DNA from: Rebecca billardiae RCC1528
Taxonomy: Eukaryota > Haptophyta
DNA: 64,000 nt
Assembly: GCA_965240325.2 (NCBI GenBank)
Contig: OZ251235.1
Coordinates: 682,001 to 746,000, forward strand
Reading direction: 5' to 3'
Positions 23,979 through 34,744 of the stretch are shown in pieces (within the stretch, counting starts at the first letter, position 1; each line of letters starts with the position of its first letter). The notes below the pieces were generated by a model. The model was not told where the DNA came from. It made no database searches and saw only the letters and a list, made by a program, of their open reading frames with translations. A program made the position numbers and the translations under genes.

Positions 23979-25618
23979 GGAGTCTGTGGCCGCGTCGCGC
24001 AGCCGCGGCTCCGGCGGCGCGGCGCGGTGCCGCGCGTGCGGCCTGCGCTCGAGCACGCACGCCGCCGCGCCGGCGAGCGCCGCACACTCCGCCAGCGCGC
24101 AGCCGAGCTCGCGCGCGCCCTCGGCCGCCTCCGCCTCCGCGCCGTCAGGATGCAGCGGGTCTGCGTTGGCGCCGTCGCCGCGCGCGGGCAGCAGGAGGGA
24201 CAGCGGGGCGGGGAGGACCCACGGGGAGAGGACGCGCGATGCGCCGCCGCCGCTCGGCGCGACCAGCGCCACGGCCGAGCCCACCGATGCCAGCGTGCGG
24301 TGCGGGTGCGGCGGGTGCTGCTGCGCCGCCGCATGCGCGCCCGCGTCCGCGCCGCCGCCGTCGTCGTCCGCGGCCGACACGAGCTCTGCAGGGGCGGGCG
24401 CGGGCGGCGCGGACGGCACCGCCGTGACCGAGGCAACGATCGCGCCGCCACCCAGCCCAACCGCGCCGCTCGCGAGCGCGCGCGCGGGCGCCGCGCTGGC
24501 GCCGGCCGCCACGGCCGCCGCCGCGTCCGCCGCGGCCAACGCCGCGGCGGACGCGCCGCCGCCGCCGCGCGCGCGCGCCGCCGCCGCGCCGCCACCGCCC
24601 GCGGTCGGCGCGGCGGCGGCGGCGGCCGGCGGCGCGCCCGCGCCGCCCAGCCCCGCGCCGGGCGGCGGCGCGCCGTACGGGCGCAGTAGCCAGGCCTCCA
24701 CCGAGCTCGTGCGCCGCTGCGCGTGCAGCAGCCACGGGTAACCCGCCGGCGGCAGGCTGAGCGATCGGGCGGCCGCGTCGTCGCCCTCCGCGCCGCCGTC
24801 GCCGCCTGCGCGGGCGCCGCCGCCCGCCGCGCCGGCTCCGAGCCCGCGGCGCGCGGCGGCCGGGACGCCGGCGCCGAGCGCGAGCGCCCTCGCCAGCGCG
24901 CCGCCCTGCACGACCGCCTCGTACGCCGCCGCCTCGGCGCAGCCGTACGCGACCGCCGCCTCGGCGCGCGCCGCGGGCAGCGCGGCCGCGCGCGTCAGCC
25001 GTGCCGCATACGCGTGCGCGATGGCGACGTGTGCGCGCCGCCGCGCCTCAGGCGGCTGGTCGGTGCCGCCGCCCGGCGCGTCCGCGGGCACCGCGCCGCG
25101 CGCCGCCTCGCCCTCCGCCGCGGCCATCGCCATCGCCGCGCCCGCCTCCTCCGCGAGCCAGCCCAGCGCCAGGCGGCGCGCGGCCAGCATCGACCGAGTC
25201 GGGTCCACCCACACGCGCGGCAGCCAGCGCCTCAGCTGCGCGCGGCCGGCGCGCGCCGCGCCGTCGTCGGCGAGTGGCGGCGGCTGCTCTGCGCGCGCGA
25301 GCGCCGCGCGCCAGCCGCGCGCCAACGGCGCGCCGCGCACGCCGGGCGCGCGCGGCGCGGCGCGCGCGCCCGGCAGTGTGGCGGGGCGCGGCAGCGGCAG
25401 CACGCTGCCCGCCTCTGCCGCGGCGGCGTGGAGGCGGCGAGCGGCCGCCCTGCGCGCGGCGGCGCGTCGGCGCGCGTCGGCAGCGGCCAACGCGGCCGCC
25501 GCGCCCGAGCCTCGCCGCGTCACGCCGCCGCGCCGCACCGCGCCGCCACTGCCGCCTGCCGCGCTCGCGCCCGCGCCACCATGCCGCGCCGCGCCGCCCG
25601 CCGCGCCCGCCGCGCCCG

Positions 25619-25698
<80 letters not shown>

Positions 25699-26054
25699 GC
25701 GCCCGCCCACTCCGCCTCGTCCTCCGCCTCGGCGAGCGCGCCGCCGCGCTGCGGGGCGAGCACCAGCTCGACCGCCGCTCGGTTCGCCACGACCGCCACG
25801 CCGAGCACGCTCGCATGCGCGCACTGCACGCGCACGGCCGCGCCCAGCTCGGCTCGCCCCAGCGGAGTCGTGAGCAGCCGCGCGGCCGCGTCGTCCGAAT
25901 GGCAGCTGAGAGTGCCGGCAAGCTCCTCGGAGAGGGAGGCGACGGCGGGGCCGAGCGGCGCGGGAGAGGGCGGGCTCGAGTTGCTCGAGGAGGGTGCCGA
26001 TGGCTGCGTGCGCGCGCGCGCCGCCGCCGCCGCGCCCGCGCCGCGGACGCCGCC

Positions 26055-26096
<42 letters not shown>

Positions 26097-27599
26097 CGAG
26101 CCGGCCGCGCCGCCCGAGCCGGCCGCGCCGCCGCCACAAGCCGCCGCCGGCATCGACAGCCGCTGCGAGCGCGGGCTCACTTGCTGCGCGGCGCGCGCGC
26201 CCGCACCCGGCGCGAGCGCGGCGGGCGGCGTCGAGAGGCGCTGCGCTCGGCCACGCGCACCCACAGCCAACCCACCGCCACCGCCGCCGCCGCCGCTGTC
26301 GCCGTCGCCGCCGTCGCCGCCGCCGCCGCCGTCACCGCCGTCGCCGCCGCTGACGCGCCGCCATTGCTCCGCCGAGCGGCGCAGCGTGTCGCCCAGCCTC
26401 ACGCCGCCCTCGTACTCGGCGAGCCCCTGCAGCGCCACGCCGCCGCGCAGCTCGGCCAGCCCGCGGTACGCCGCGCGCACGACCTCCGTCTCCGCATGAG
26501 CCAGCAGCAGCCGCCACCAATCACGCGCCGCGCCCAGCGCGGCGCGGAGCGGCTCCGCGGCGACCGATCGCTCGAGCGGCGGAAGCGCGAGCTCGGCGGA
26601 GGCGGTGTGCCTCGAGGTGCGCGCGGCGACCTCGCGCGAGACCACGCGCGCGAAGCGCTCCACGTCGATCGGCCGCTGCGCGCCGAGGCTCGGCGGCGCG
26701 CCCGCCTCCGCCGCGCCGCGGCGCGCGGCGCGCAGTGCGGCCGCGGCGGCCGCGCCGAGCGCGCCGCCGCCCGCCGGCGCGGCGCGGCGCGGCGCTGGCG
26801 AGGCGGGCGGCGAGGGCGCGGGCGAGGGCGGGCGCGTGGGCAGCGGCGAGGGCAGCGGCGAGGGCAGCGCTCCGCCGCCGCCGCCGCCGCCCAGCTTCGC
26901 CCACGCGCGCTCAGCGTGCAGCAGCAGCGCGCAGCGCGCGGCCGCGCGGCCGCGCGGCGCGTGCGCGCAGCCCGCCGCCTCGGCCACTTCGAGGGCCACG
27001 GCTTCGAGCAGGGGCCAGAGGGTGAGGATGTGCGGCGCGGTGCTCAGCGCGCGCGGCGGCGGCGCGTGTGCCCCCTCGGCCGCCGGCACGCCCGGCCGCG
27101 CGCCCGCCGCGCCGCGACCGCCCTCGCCTTCGCCTTCGCCGCCGCGCCGCGCCGAGCGCGCCGCGCGCCTCTCGCCCGTTCCCACCGCCTCCGCCTCGCG
27201 CGCGGCGGCGACGGGCGCGGCGGCGCGCTCGGCGGCGCCGAGCTGCTCGGTGAGCGCGCGCAGCAGCCGCGCCTCGATCCGCATGGCCTCCGCCTGCTCC
27301 GCGTACCGCGCGGCGCACTGCGGCGCCGCGCCCGGCGCCGAGTCAGCCGCGCCCAGCGCGACGGGGGTCGCTGCGAGCGCGCAGCGCGCGCGCTCGCGCA
27401 GCGCGCGCGCCGCGGCCGGCTGCGCAGTTCGGTCGAGCACCTCGAGCTGTGCGCACACCAGCTGCGCGCGCGCCTCGGCCCACGCCGCCTCCGCCTCCCA
27501 CATCTGCGCGAGCCAGCCGCCCAGCTCGACTGACGACTCGAGGGCGGCGAAGCGCGCGCGCCGCGCGACTGTGGCTCGCTCGCGCGCGGCCGCGCTCGT

Positions 27600-27637
<38 letters not shown>

Positions 27638-29879
27638 TCGCGTCGAGGCTGGCGGCGGCGAGGGCGCGCGCCGCGCCGTCCACGTCAAAGTCCGCCCAGT
27701 CCGCCTCCGAGTCCACCGCCTCCTCGGCCTCGTCCTCCTCGGAGGACGAGCTGGACTCGTCGCCACCGCCGCCGAAGCCGCCGGTGGCGCCGGTGGCCGC
27801 GCCCTCCTCCTCCTCCTCCTCCGCCGCCTCGGCCGCAACAGCACCGGCGCCGCCGACGCGCCGCGCCGCGGCCGCGGCCGCGGCCGCCGCAGCCGCCGCC
27901 AGCGGCGTGGCCGGCGCCCAGCGCTTCCGCCGCCGGCCGTACCGCGCGCGCGCGTGCTTGGCGCGCGCGCGCGCCGCCGCCTCGACGCTCGCGCCCGCCG
28001 CCTCGAGCAGGAACGTGCCCACGCGCAGCAGCCGCACCTCCGCCGCGTCGCACGCGCGCAGCGCCGCGGTGTGCACAACGCGCGCGCCGCCCGCGTCGAG
28101 AACGGCCGGCGCGCGCGCGGACGGGGGCGCCGGCGCCGCGCCCGGCGCGGGCAGGGGCGCGGCGGCGGGGGCGGCCGGCGCGAGCGAGTGCTCCATCGCG
28201 CGCGCGGTGCGCAGCGCGTACGCCTCCGCCGGCAGCCACCCCGCAGGCCCCTCCGCGCCCACGCGCACGCACGCCTCCGGTCGGGCGGGCGCGGGCCGCG
28301 GCCGGCGCGCCGCCAGCGCCTCGAGCAGCGGTGCCTCGAGGCTGAGCCGCCGCTCTGCCCAGGCGCACACGTTGGCGGCGGCGAGGAGGCGCGCGCGCGA
28401 CTCGCGCATCGAGAGCTGCCGGGCCATGTGCACCGCGCGCACCAGCCGAGCCGTCGCCTCGCCCACGCCGCCGCCGCCCGGCGCGCCGCCGCGCGCCGCG
28501 ACCGCGTCTCGCGCGCCCAGCCAACGGCCGTGCGCCTCGGCGGCGCTCGCGAGGGGTGCGGCGGCGAGGCGCACGTCGTCCTCGCGCGAGATGGCGGCGC
28601 ACGCGAGCAGCCCCGCGTGCACGCCGCCCAGACCGCCGCCCGCGCCGAGCACTGTCCGCAGCAGCTGCGCCTGCTCCGCCGCCTCAGGCGCGCGCGGCGC
28701 GTGCGCACACGCGGGGCGGTGGTCGCTCGGAAGGGCGGCGGCTGCGGCTGCGCCCTCGGCCTCGGGGCCGGCGTCGTCCGCTGCGGCGGGCTGCGCGGGC
28801 GCGCCGCGCACGTCCACGTGCAGCTCGCGCGCCTGCGCGCGCCACAGCGCGGGGAACGCGTGCGCGACGAGCGCGGCCACAGCGGGCGCGGCGGCATCGG
28901 CTGCCGCGCTCGCGCCCGCCGCGCCGCCGCCCGACGGCTGCGGCTGAGTCGCGCTCGGTGGTGGTGCGGCGGCGGCGTCGACGCTCGGCGCGGCCGCGCC
29001 GCCGACGAGGACGCGCGGCACGCCCGGCGCGCCGCCCGGCCCGAGCGCGCCCTCCACCGCGCCCGCGGGCAGCACAGACGACAGCAAGTGTCGCAGCGCG
29101 CGCGCCAAGCCGACCAGCTCGGCGCCGAGGGCGCGCGCCGTGCGCGCGCGCAGCGGCAGACCGGCGGCGCAGGCGCGGAGCAGAGCAGGCGCGTCGGCGG
29201 CGCGCGCCCGCGCGCCCCCGCCGCCGCCCGCCGCCTCCTCCGCCCCCGCCTGCTCGCCCCCGCCGCCCCGCGCGACGCGGCGCGCCACCTCTGCCGTGAG
29301 CGGAGCGCGGTGCGTGTGCGCAGCCCACTGCAGCCGGATGCGGAGCAGCGCGAGCGGCAGCACGGCGCGCTGCTCGCGCAGCAGCCAGTCGGCGTAGTCG
29401 CGCAGCTCGGCCGGCTCGATCGCGCGCCGCGCGCCCGCCTCGGCCGGCGCCTCCTCCCACGGCCGCGCCGCGCGGCACACCCGACCGCCCACGCGGCCGC
29501 GCTCGTGCGCCGGCAGCCGAGAGTCGATCTCGGCCACGCGCGCCTCGAGCGCCGCGCCGAGCGGCGCGCGCGCGCCGGTGCGCGCGTGGAGCAGCACGCA
29601 CGCCGCGCGCTCGAGCTGCAGCGCGTCGTGCCGCTCGGCGTGCCACGCCGTCACGAGCTCGTGCACGTCCGGCTCGCGCGTGCACTCGGCGTCCGCGGCC
29701 AGCAGCGCGCTCGCGAGCCGGGGCGCGCGGCTCGGCTCGTCGGTGGCGGTCCAGCGAGCGGCGGGTGGGGGCAGCGTGCCGTCCACCGCCTCGCGGACGC
29801 TCTCGGGCGCGCCCGCGAGCATCGCCTCCGCCGCGTCCCGCGACCACGGCGGCGCGCCGGTCGGCACAGCGGCCGCCAT
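18373..29879 (-). CDS. Giant protein of unknown function (about 3780 aa, two placed exons)
   Basis: Exon 1 runs 29879-20736 from an ATG (MAAAVPTGAPPW...) for 3048 codons. A 161-nt intron (20735-20575, GTGCGCGCG...GCGCAG) joins it in phase to exon 2, 20574-18373. The junction reads ...RATAHA/VIARAHLARVRAAV, an IQ-like basic helix. The protein alternates Ala-rich helical segments with Gly/Asp/Glu/Ser low complexity, including 12 consecutive Asp and repeated GAAAA and DA units. Helical stretches such as LRDYADWLLREQRAVLPLA near the N-terminus, and a coiled, charged C-terminal third, suggest a scaffold or cytoskeletal protein, but I recognise no domain. The final TGA lies within CGCAG/GTGAGA, a perfect splice donor, so a further 3' exon may exist. 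The minus strand was chosen because plus-strand frames give only Arg-rich, motif-free translations. Confidence 0.6.
25616..25707. repeat. 15-bp in-frame minisatellite in the giant gene
   Basis: The unit GCCGCCGCCGCGCCC is repeated about five times and encodes tandem GAAAA on the minus strand. Its length is a multiple of three, so copy-number change would keep the frame. Confidence 0.85.
26058..26094. repeat. (GTC)12 trinucleotide tract encoding poly-Asp
   Basis: Twelve consecutive GTC triplets, read on the minus strand as twelve aspartates within the giant gene. It is a likely site of length polymorphism. Confidence 0.9.
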
Positions 29880-31306
29880 GGTTCAGGGGGCCGACCCGGG
29901 TTTGCAACGGCCAGGGCAGCGCGCCTGCCCGCCTGCGCCTCACAAGTCACAAGCCGAGGGCTGAATCATCGATCATCATGATGAGGGGACAAAGCCGCTT
30001 CCGCGGTAGCGTGCAGGGTGCCGACATCGCCCTCGGAGGCTGATCCCGGCTGGCTCCCGCCTTCCGGTCTCTCGGCCTCATGCTTGGCCGTCGATGGTGG
30101 CCTCAGCGCCGCCGCCGCCGCCGCGACACACCGTCGTCGTTTTCGTGCTTCTTCTTGCTGCCGCGGCTCGCCGGCGAGCGCGCGTGCGCAGCGCCGAAGG
30201 TGCCTCCGCTGGCGCGCTCACGCCGTGTGACCCCCATTATTGCATTCGGAGCCGATGCGTCGCGTGCACGCAGCTCATGCGCTACTCCTGCGCGTGTGTA
30301 CCGTGTATTGTGAGCTACGGCTACGATCTGTTCGGCAAGGCGGACGCGTGATGATTTGCCGACGTCAGATGTGTCGGAACAGGCAGACAGGTGCTGCAGC
30401 GACCCAACCAACGGGATACCCAAGGCGGATGGACTGACAACAAGACCGGCATCAAGCTATTGGCTTCGCCGTCGCGTTCTACTGAGCCGCTGCAGTCGGA
30501 CGGCCTCCAAGGCTGCTCCGCAACCCGCTGCGTCGGCTCCCGACCGTGCGACACAGCCGGCAGCCTATATACTCAGCGGCAGGCGACGACCTGCATCGAG
30601 AAACTTGGTCCGCGGCAGATGGAAGAGGGCTGTGAGGAGGTGTGCCCATTGACGCCGATCTGTCACGGCCCGTGCCAATGACCGGTGCGCGAACGCTGAC
30701 TGCAGTGCCCAGCCAAGCCAGTGTCAGCGTCAGTGTGGAGGTGGTGGAGCGCAGGTATCTTGCCTCCGGACAAAAGTGAAGATACCGTCCAGTTGCGCAT
30801 AAGTAACGTAACCGTGGTGTGAGTATAATAGTAGTTGAGAGGGCCACGTGCAAGCACTCCTGCTCACGAACGAGTCCGGAGCCGTTGAGAACGAATCGAT
30901 CTTGAATCGAGCTCTCATATTCGAACCCCGTGTTGTATGGGTGTTTTCCCATTCATCGATGAGGGCGTTATCCAGCCGGGTAATGTTCAAGGCCACGTGC
31001 GAAGTCCGAACTCCGAAGCGGGACGCCTTGGCCCCAACCGATTTACTTATGCAGCCTGATGATCTTGGTCCCAGGAGTGGCCCCCCGCCAATCACAGCGC
31101 TCCCCAAAGCCCCGCGCGACTTTTCGCGCGTCCACGTACTCGCAAACCACGAAATCGGCGCACGAAACTCGGAAACTTGGACCGATTTTGGAAGGCCGAG
31201 GCGGTTGAGCCGGTGCGCTGCGCGAGGAAAGGCAGCGGCGCTGCGGCCCAGCGCAGCACTCCCGACGCTCGAGCGAGCAAGCGGGCGGCGTTTCGCGCTC
31301 GGCAGC
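29880..31306. promoter_or_regulatory. Shared upstream region of two divergent genes
   Basis: This holds the 5' regions of the giant minus-strand gene (starts 29879) and the RING ligase gene (starts 31307). GC content drops sharply compared with both coding regions. An in-frame ATG at 30959 precedes the chosen RING start, but that stretch lacks the codon bias of the gene and looks like 5' leader. No TATA box, tRNA or conserved element could be supported. Confidence 0.4.
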
Positions 31307-33037
31307 ATGGGGCGCGCGTTGAGGCCGCAGCTCAGGCTGCGCGCTCTGGCGCCCGTGCTCGTGCCCGTCTCGGCCTGCGTGTACGGCATGTACCTCGCGC
31401 TGCTCCTCCGCTCCAACTACGCGTCGGCGTGCGCGCTGCTCGGCCTGTTCATCTACCTGGCGGGCGCGTTCGCCTCGCTGCGCGGGCAGGGTGGCTCGGA
31501 GGCGGGGAGCGGCCGGTCCGCGGCGGGCGGCGAGGGGCGCGCCGCGGCCAGCCACTCGCTCTTCTCCTCGCTCTCCGCGCTCACCACCTCGCGCGCCGGC
31601 GCGTTTGCGCTCACAAACCTCGCGGCGCTCACCTCGTACGTGTACATCGCCTTCATGCAGCACGCGCTCAACCGGACGTACTGCGCGGACGGGCGGTGCT
31701 CGGGCGGCGCGGCGGGGCTGGCGCTCGTGCCGCCCCTCCGCCAGGTCGAGGCGCTCGTCACCTCGCGCCTCGGCCTGCTCCTCCTCGTCAACCTCGGCTT
31801 TGGCGTGCTCTACCTCTTCCTCCGCTTCTTCCGCGCGCACGTCTTCGAGGGGCGGCTGCGCGCGCACGAGGTGCGCGGCGCCGCGGAGCACGCGGGCGGG
31901 TTCGCCGCGGCGAAGGTGGTGCTGCTCTCCGTCCTCGCGCCGGACACGCTGGGGCTCACCACCTGGGTCTCGTGGTTCGCGCTGCTCGGCTTCCTCCGGC
32001 TGCTCGCGCGGCTCGTGCTGCTGCGGCTCGGCCAGGGCGGCGGCGCGTCGTTCCGGCCCGAGCCGCACCGGCGGTACCGGCGGCACGTGGCGCTGGCGCA
32101 CATGCTGCTCGGCTCGGCGCTCTTCTGGTGCGGCGTCGCCGCGCTCTTCTGCGCCACCGTCGGCTCGGGCGCGCGCACGCTCTGGCTGCTCGCCGCAGAC
32201 CCGGTGCTGCTCGCCCTCGACGCGCTCGCGTGCCTCGGCGTGCACCGCGCGCTCACGAGCGCGGACGGCGACCGCGCGCGCGCGCTGCACCAGCACACGA
32301 CGCTCGCGCACGCCGTGCTCTCGGGCGCGGTGGCGATGGCGCAGCACGCGCACACCTGGCTCATCCACGGCATGTGGGGCACGCTGCTCGATCTCTTCCT
32401 GCTCACGTCCGTGTACGCCGAGGCGACGCACGTTGGCTCACAGCTCGCGGCGCACGCGCGCTTCCGCGACCGCGCGCGCGTGCTCGAGGCGTGCCCGCCC
32501 GCCTCGCGCGCCGAGATCGGCCAGTTCGACGACACGTGCACCGTCTGCCTCGAGCCGCTCGTCGACGAGGCCGGCGCCGCCTGCGTGCCCGCGGGCGTCG
32601 CGCGCCGCCTCCCGTGCGGCCACATCTTTCACTCCGTCTGCCTCTCCTCTTGGCTCGAGCAGCAGCGCTCGTGCCCGACGTGCCGCACGGCCACCGCGCC
32701 GCCGCCGCCCGCGGGCAGGCCGCCGCCGCCGTGCGCCGTGCGCGAGGCGGGCGGCGCGGACCAGCCGGACATCCGCACGCGCCGCCCGCCGAGCGCCGCG
32801 AGCTCGGCGGGCGGCTCACCGGGCAGCTCGACCGGGGTGTCTCGCTCGTCGAGTGACACCTCGCTCGACAGCCGTCCTGAGCAGGGCGCGGCGGAGGTGC
32901 CGGCGGTGCGGATGCGCGGGCCGGCCGCGCCGTGCCGCGCCGAGTGCTGCGACGCGCTCGTGTGCGCGCGCACAGACCTGCTGTGCACGCCCTCGAGCCC
33001 GCGCCGCGCGCACGCCGCACTCGGCTCGGAGCTCTGA
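31307..33037 (+). CDS. Polytopic membrane RING-H2 E3 ubiquitin ligase, HRD1/gp78-like
   Basis: Predicted 576-residue protein. The N-terminal two thirds contains about eight hydrophobic spans, beginning at LAPVLVPVSACVYGMYLALL and ending near TLLDLFLLTSVYAEA. At about residues 410-460 there is a RING-H2 finger: CTVC, then CGHIFHSVC, then WLEQQRSCPTC, with C3H2C3 spacing. This order, and the sequence around the CGHIFH...SWLEQ..SCPTCR core, match HRD1/SYVN1 and AMFR/gp78, the ER-membrane ligases of ER-associated degradation, which polyubiquitinate retrotranslocated proteins. The Ser/Pro-rich C-terminal tail of about 115 residues is likely disordered; no CUE or VIM motif is evident. The start at 31307 was chosen because it places the first span at the N-terminus as in HRD1. 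It appears to be a single exon. Confidence 0.85.
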   Translation: MGRALRPQLRLRALAPVLVPVSACVYGMYLALLLRSNYASACALLGLFIYLAGAFASLRGQGGSEAGSGRSAAGGEGRAAASHSLFSSLSALTTSRAGAFALTNLAALTSYVYIAFMQHALNRTYCADGRCSGGAAGLALVPPLRQVEALVTSRLGLLLLVNLGFGVLYLFLRFFRAHVFEGRLRAHEVRGAAEHAGGFAAAKVVLLSVLAPDTLGLTTWVSWFALLGFLRLLARLVLLRLGQGGGASFRPEPHRRYRRHVALAHMLLGSALFWCGVAALFCATVGSGARTLWLLAADPVLLALDALACLGVHRALTSADGDRARALHQHTTLAHAVLSGAVAMAQHAHTWLIHGMWGTLLDLFLLTSVYAEATHVGSQLAAHARFRDRARVLEACPPASRAEIGQFDDTCTVCLEPLVDEAGAACVPAGVARRLPCGHIFHSVCLSSWLEQQRSCPTCRTATAPPPPAGRPPPPCAVREAGGADQPDIRTRRPPSAASSAGGSPGSSTGVSRSSSDTSLDSRPEQGAAEVPAVRMRGPAAPCRAECCDALVCARTDLLCTPSSPRRAHAALGSEL

Positions 33038-34338
33038 GCGCGCGCGCATGCGGCCGTGCGCATGCACTGTGACTGGCTGGCTGGCGGCTTGATTCGTGCC
33101 TGGGACGACCGCACCGGAGGACGGTGGCGGGCAGCGGGTGGTGGCTCTGCGACGGCCGTGCGGGATTGACACCCGGGGCCATGACGTGGCGGCGGTGCGC
33201 TGCGGCAGGGCAGCATCAGCGCAGAGAGGCGAGTGCGTGACAGCGTGTGGGTGCGACAGCGATTGTGGGTGCGGAGGGCCGGCCGGAGGCGGAGGGCCGG
33301 AGGCGGCCTCGGCGGTGCCGCGGCCTGCCGGTGGCGATTTCAGGTCGGCACCTCGGCGGTGGGACTGGGCCGCGGTGGCGGGGCACCGTCGCCGAGCAGT
33401 ACTGCAGTATGCAGTGCAGTATGCAGTGTCACGTTCCTAAGGAGTATTAGCTCGTTATCACTATCAGGCGAGTAGCGACTTAGGGCCCGGTGACCGTTTC
33501 CCGTTTCCGACTGCGCCCGTAGGCGTATGAGATCGGCGGGCCGTGCCGCCGACGCCGTCGGATCCGTGTCTGTGATTGATCACCGGCGGACGAAGGCCGC
33601 CGCCCGCCCGGCGCCCCGGCGCCCGCGGTCAGGGTCCGGCGCCTGTCTTAGGCTCTTAATTAACGACCTTATATATATATATATATATAACTACAGTCGT
33701 AGCTAATTCACTGATTTACAATCTCGCCTGCCTGTAAGTAAGCTAGACTGTGTGCGTCTCTTATTTTCAGTAAACTGACAACTGTACTCGTCTGCTGATC
33801 CTAGCTAGGCCTAGAGTCCGACGCGAGTCGGAGTCACGAGACACTGTCTGAGTCGAGACTCGAGATTATTCATCTTATTTCATCATGAGGCGTGGCAGCA
33901 GTTTCGTTTCGGGCGAGACCTGCCGCCACACAGCACGTCAGCAGTGACACAGCTCACTCACCGATGTAATTCAGACGACTGCCTGATGCTAAATAGTACA
34001 TTATACGACGTAATAAACTATATTATATAACGACGTGGTATGCAACGGGCAGGCGTCAGAGTCAGCAAGCTGTAGCAGCAGATCGAGCAGCAGAGACAAA
34101 CCCCAGGATCAGCGCTCCTCGCCGTCGTCCCCCCCCCCCTCGTAGTCGCCCATCACAGATCACTCCATCGCCGAGCGCCGGGCCGAGCGGAAGCTCCGGA
34201 CGCACCGAGTCTAGCGTCGACGCACGCCCCGGCGCCCCGCCACCCGCCGACCCGGGGCACCGCGGTGTCAAGTTACGCGGTGCCACGTGTGGTACTATTA
34301 GCGCAGTTCTGATGATCGTAGTCGTCGTCATCACTATA
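33038..34338. other. Gene-free spacer
   Basis: GC-rich at first (3' flank of the RING gene), then AT-richer from about 33400, with a (TA)n tract at 33669-33688. A 35-bp segment at about 34024-34060 (core ACGACGTGGTATGCAACGGGC) is repeated in inverse orientation near 59650-59685, and CATCACAGATCACTC at about 34153 recurs at 59701. No coding frame is supported. Confidence 0.6.
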
Positions 34339-34343
34339 AATAT
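34339..34343. repeat. Target site duplication, left (AATAT)
   Basis: AATAT immediately precedes the 5' LTR and is repeated exactly after the 3' LTR at 40449-40453. A 5-bp duplication is the usual size for copia integrases. Confidence 0.95.
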
Positions 34344-34744
34344 TGTTGTATTAATTCCGAATTTCCTCCGTGCACGATTTCTTTTCTTCTCCAGGCGCTT
34401 GGATCCAACCGCCAGGAGAGGTCGAGTCCCAGGTACTACTCGCTGTCGTACCTGCCCTCCCTGAACCGGCACGAGCGCGCTCGGCCCCTAATCCTATTGC
34501 TTTCGCCGCTGTCCGCAGGCGAACGCAAGCCGCCGGGTACGTATGTCCGTTTTCCCCCGGCGCTATTGGTCTAACGAGCAGTAACGACCTATCAGTTTAC
34601 TGGTGCCGTTTGCTTTTGCACCTGTGTGGGACGACTCCCGCACCGCCCGCTCGTCCGCACGGACGACGCTGCTGACGACGTCCGCAGGGACACTGTGATA
34701 AGCCCCTGCGTGACCGGGGAACTGGTAAGGCGGAATAAACATCA
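34344..34744 (+). repeat. 5' LTR
   Basis: It begins TGTTGTATTAATT and ends AAACATCA. AATAAA at 34734-34739 is a possible polyadenylation signal very near the end. The last A is also the A of the gag start codon, so there is no untranslated leader between LTR and gag. Confidence 0.95.

Noticed and set aside
18391-24741. Plus-strand ORFs of 1510, 1901 and 580 codons opposite the giant gene
   Set aside because: They are Arg/Ala/Pro runs produced by high GC on the opposite strand. The minus-strand frame is longer, begins with ATG, has acidic and hydrophobic variety and joins across a proper intron.
24723-28947. Plus-strand ORFs of 936, 492 and 780 codons
   Set aside because: Antisense shadows of the same giant gene, with no motifs and composition matching reverse-read codons.
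30905-30945. tRNA-like GGTTCGAATAT on the minus strand
   Set aside because: No acceptor, D-arm or anticodon arm could be paired around it.
31043-32431. Minus-strand ORF of 462 codons opposite the RING ligase
   Set aside because: It lies antisense to clear membrane spans and the RING finger, and its Arg/Glu-rich translation has no domain.
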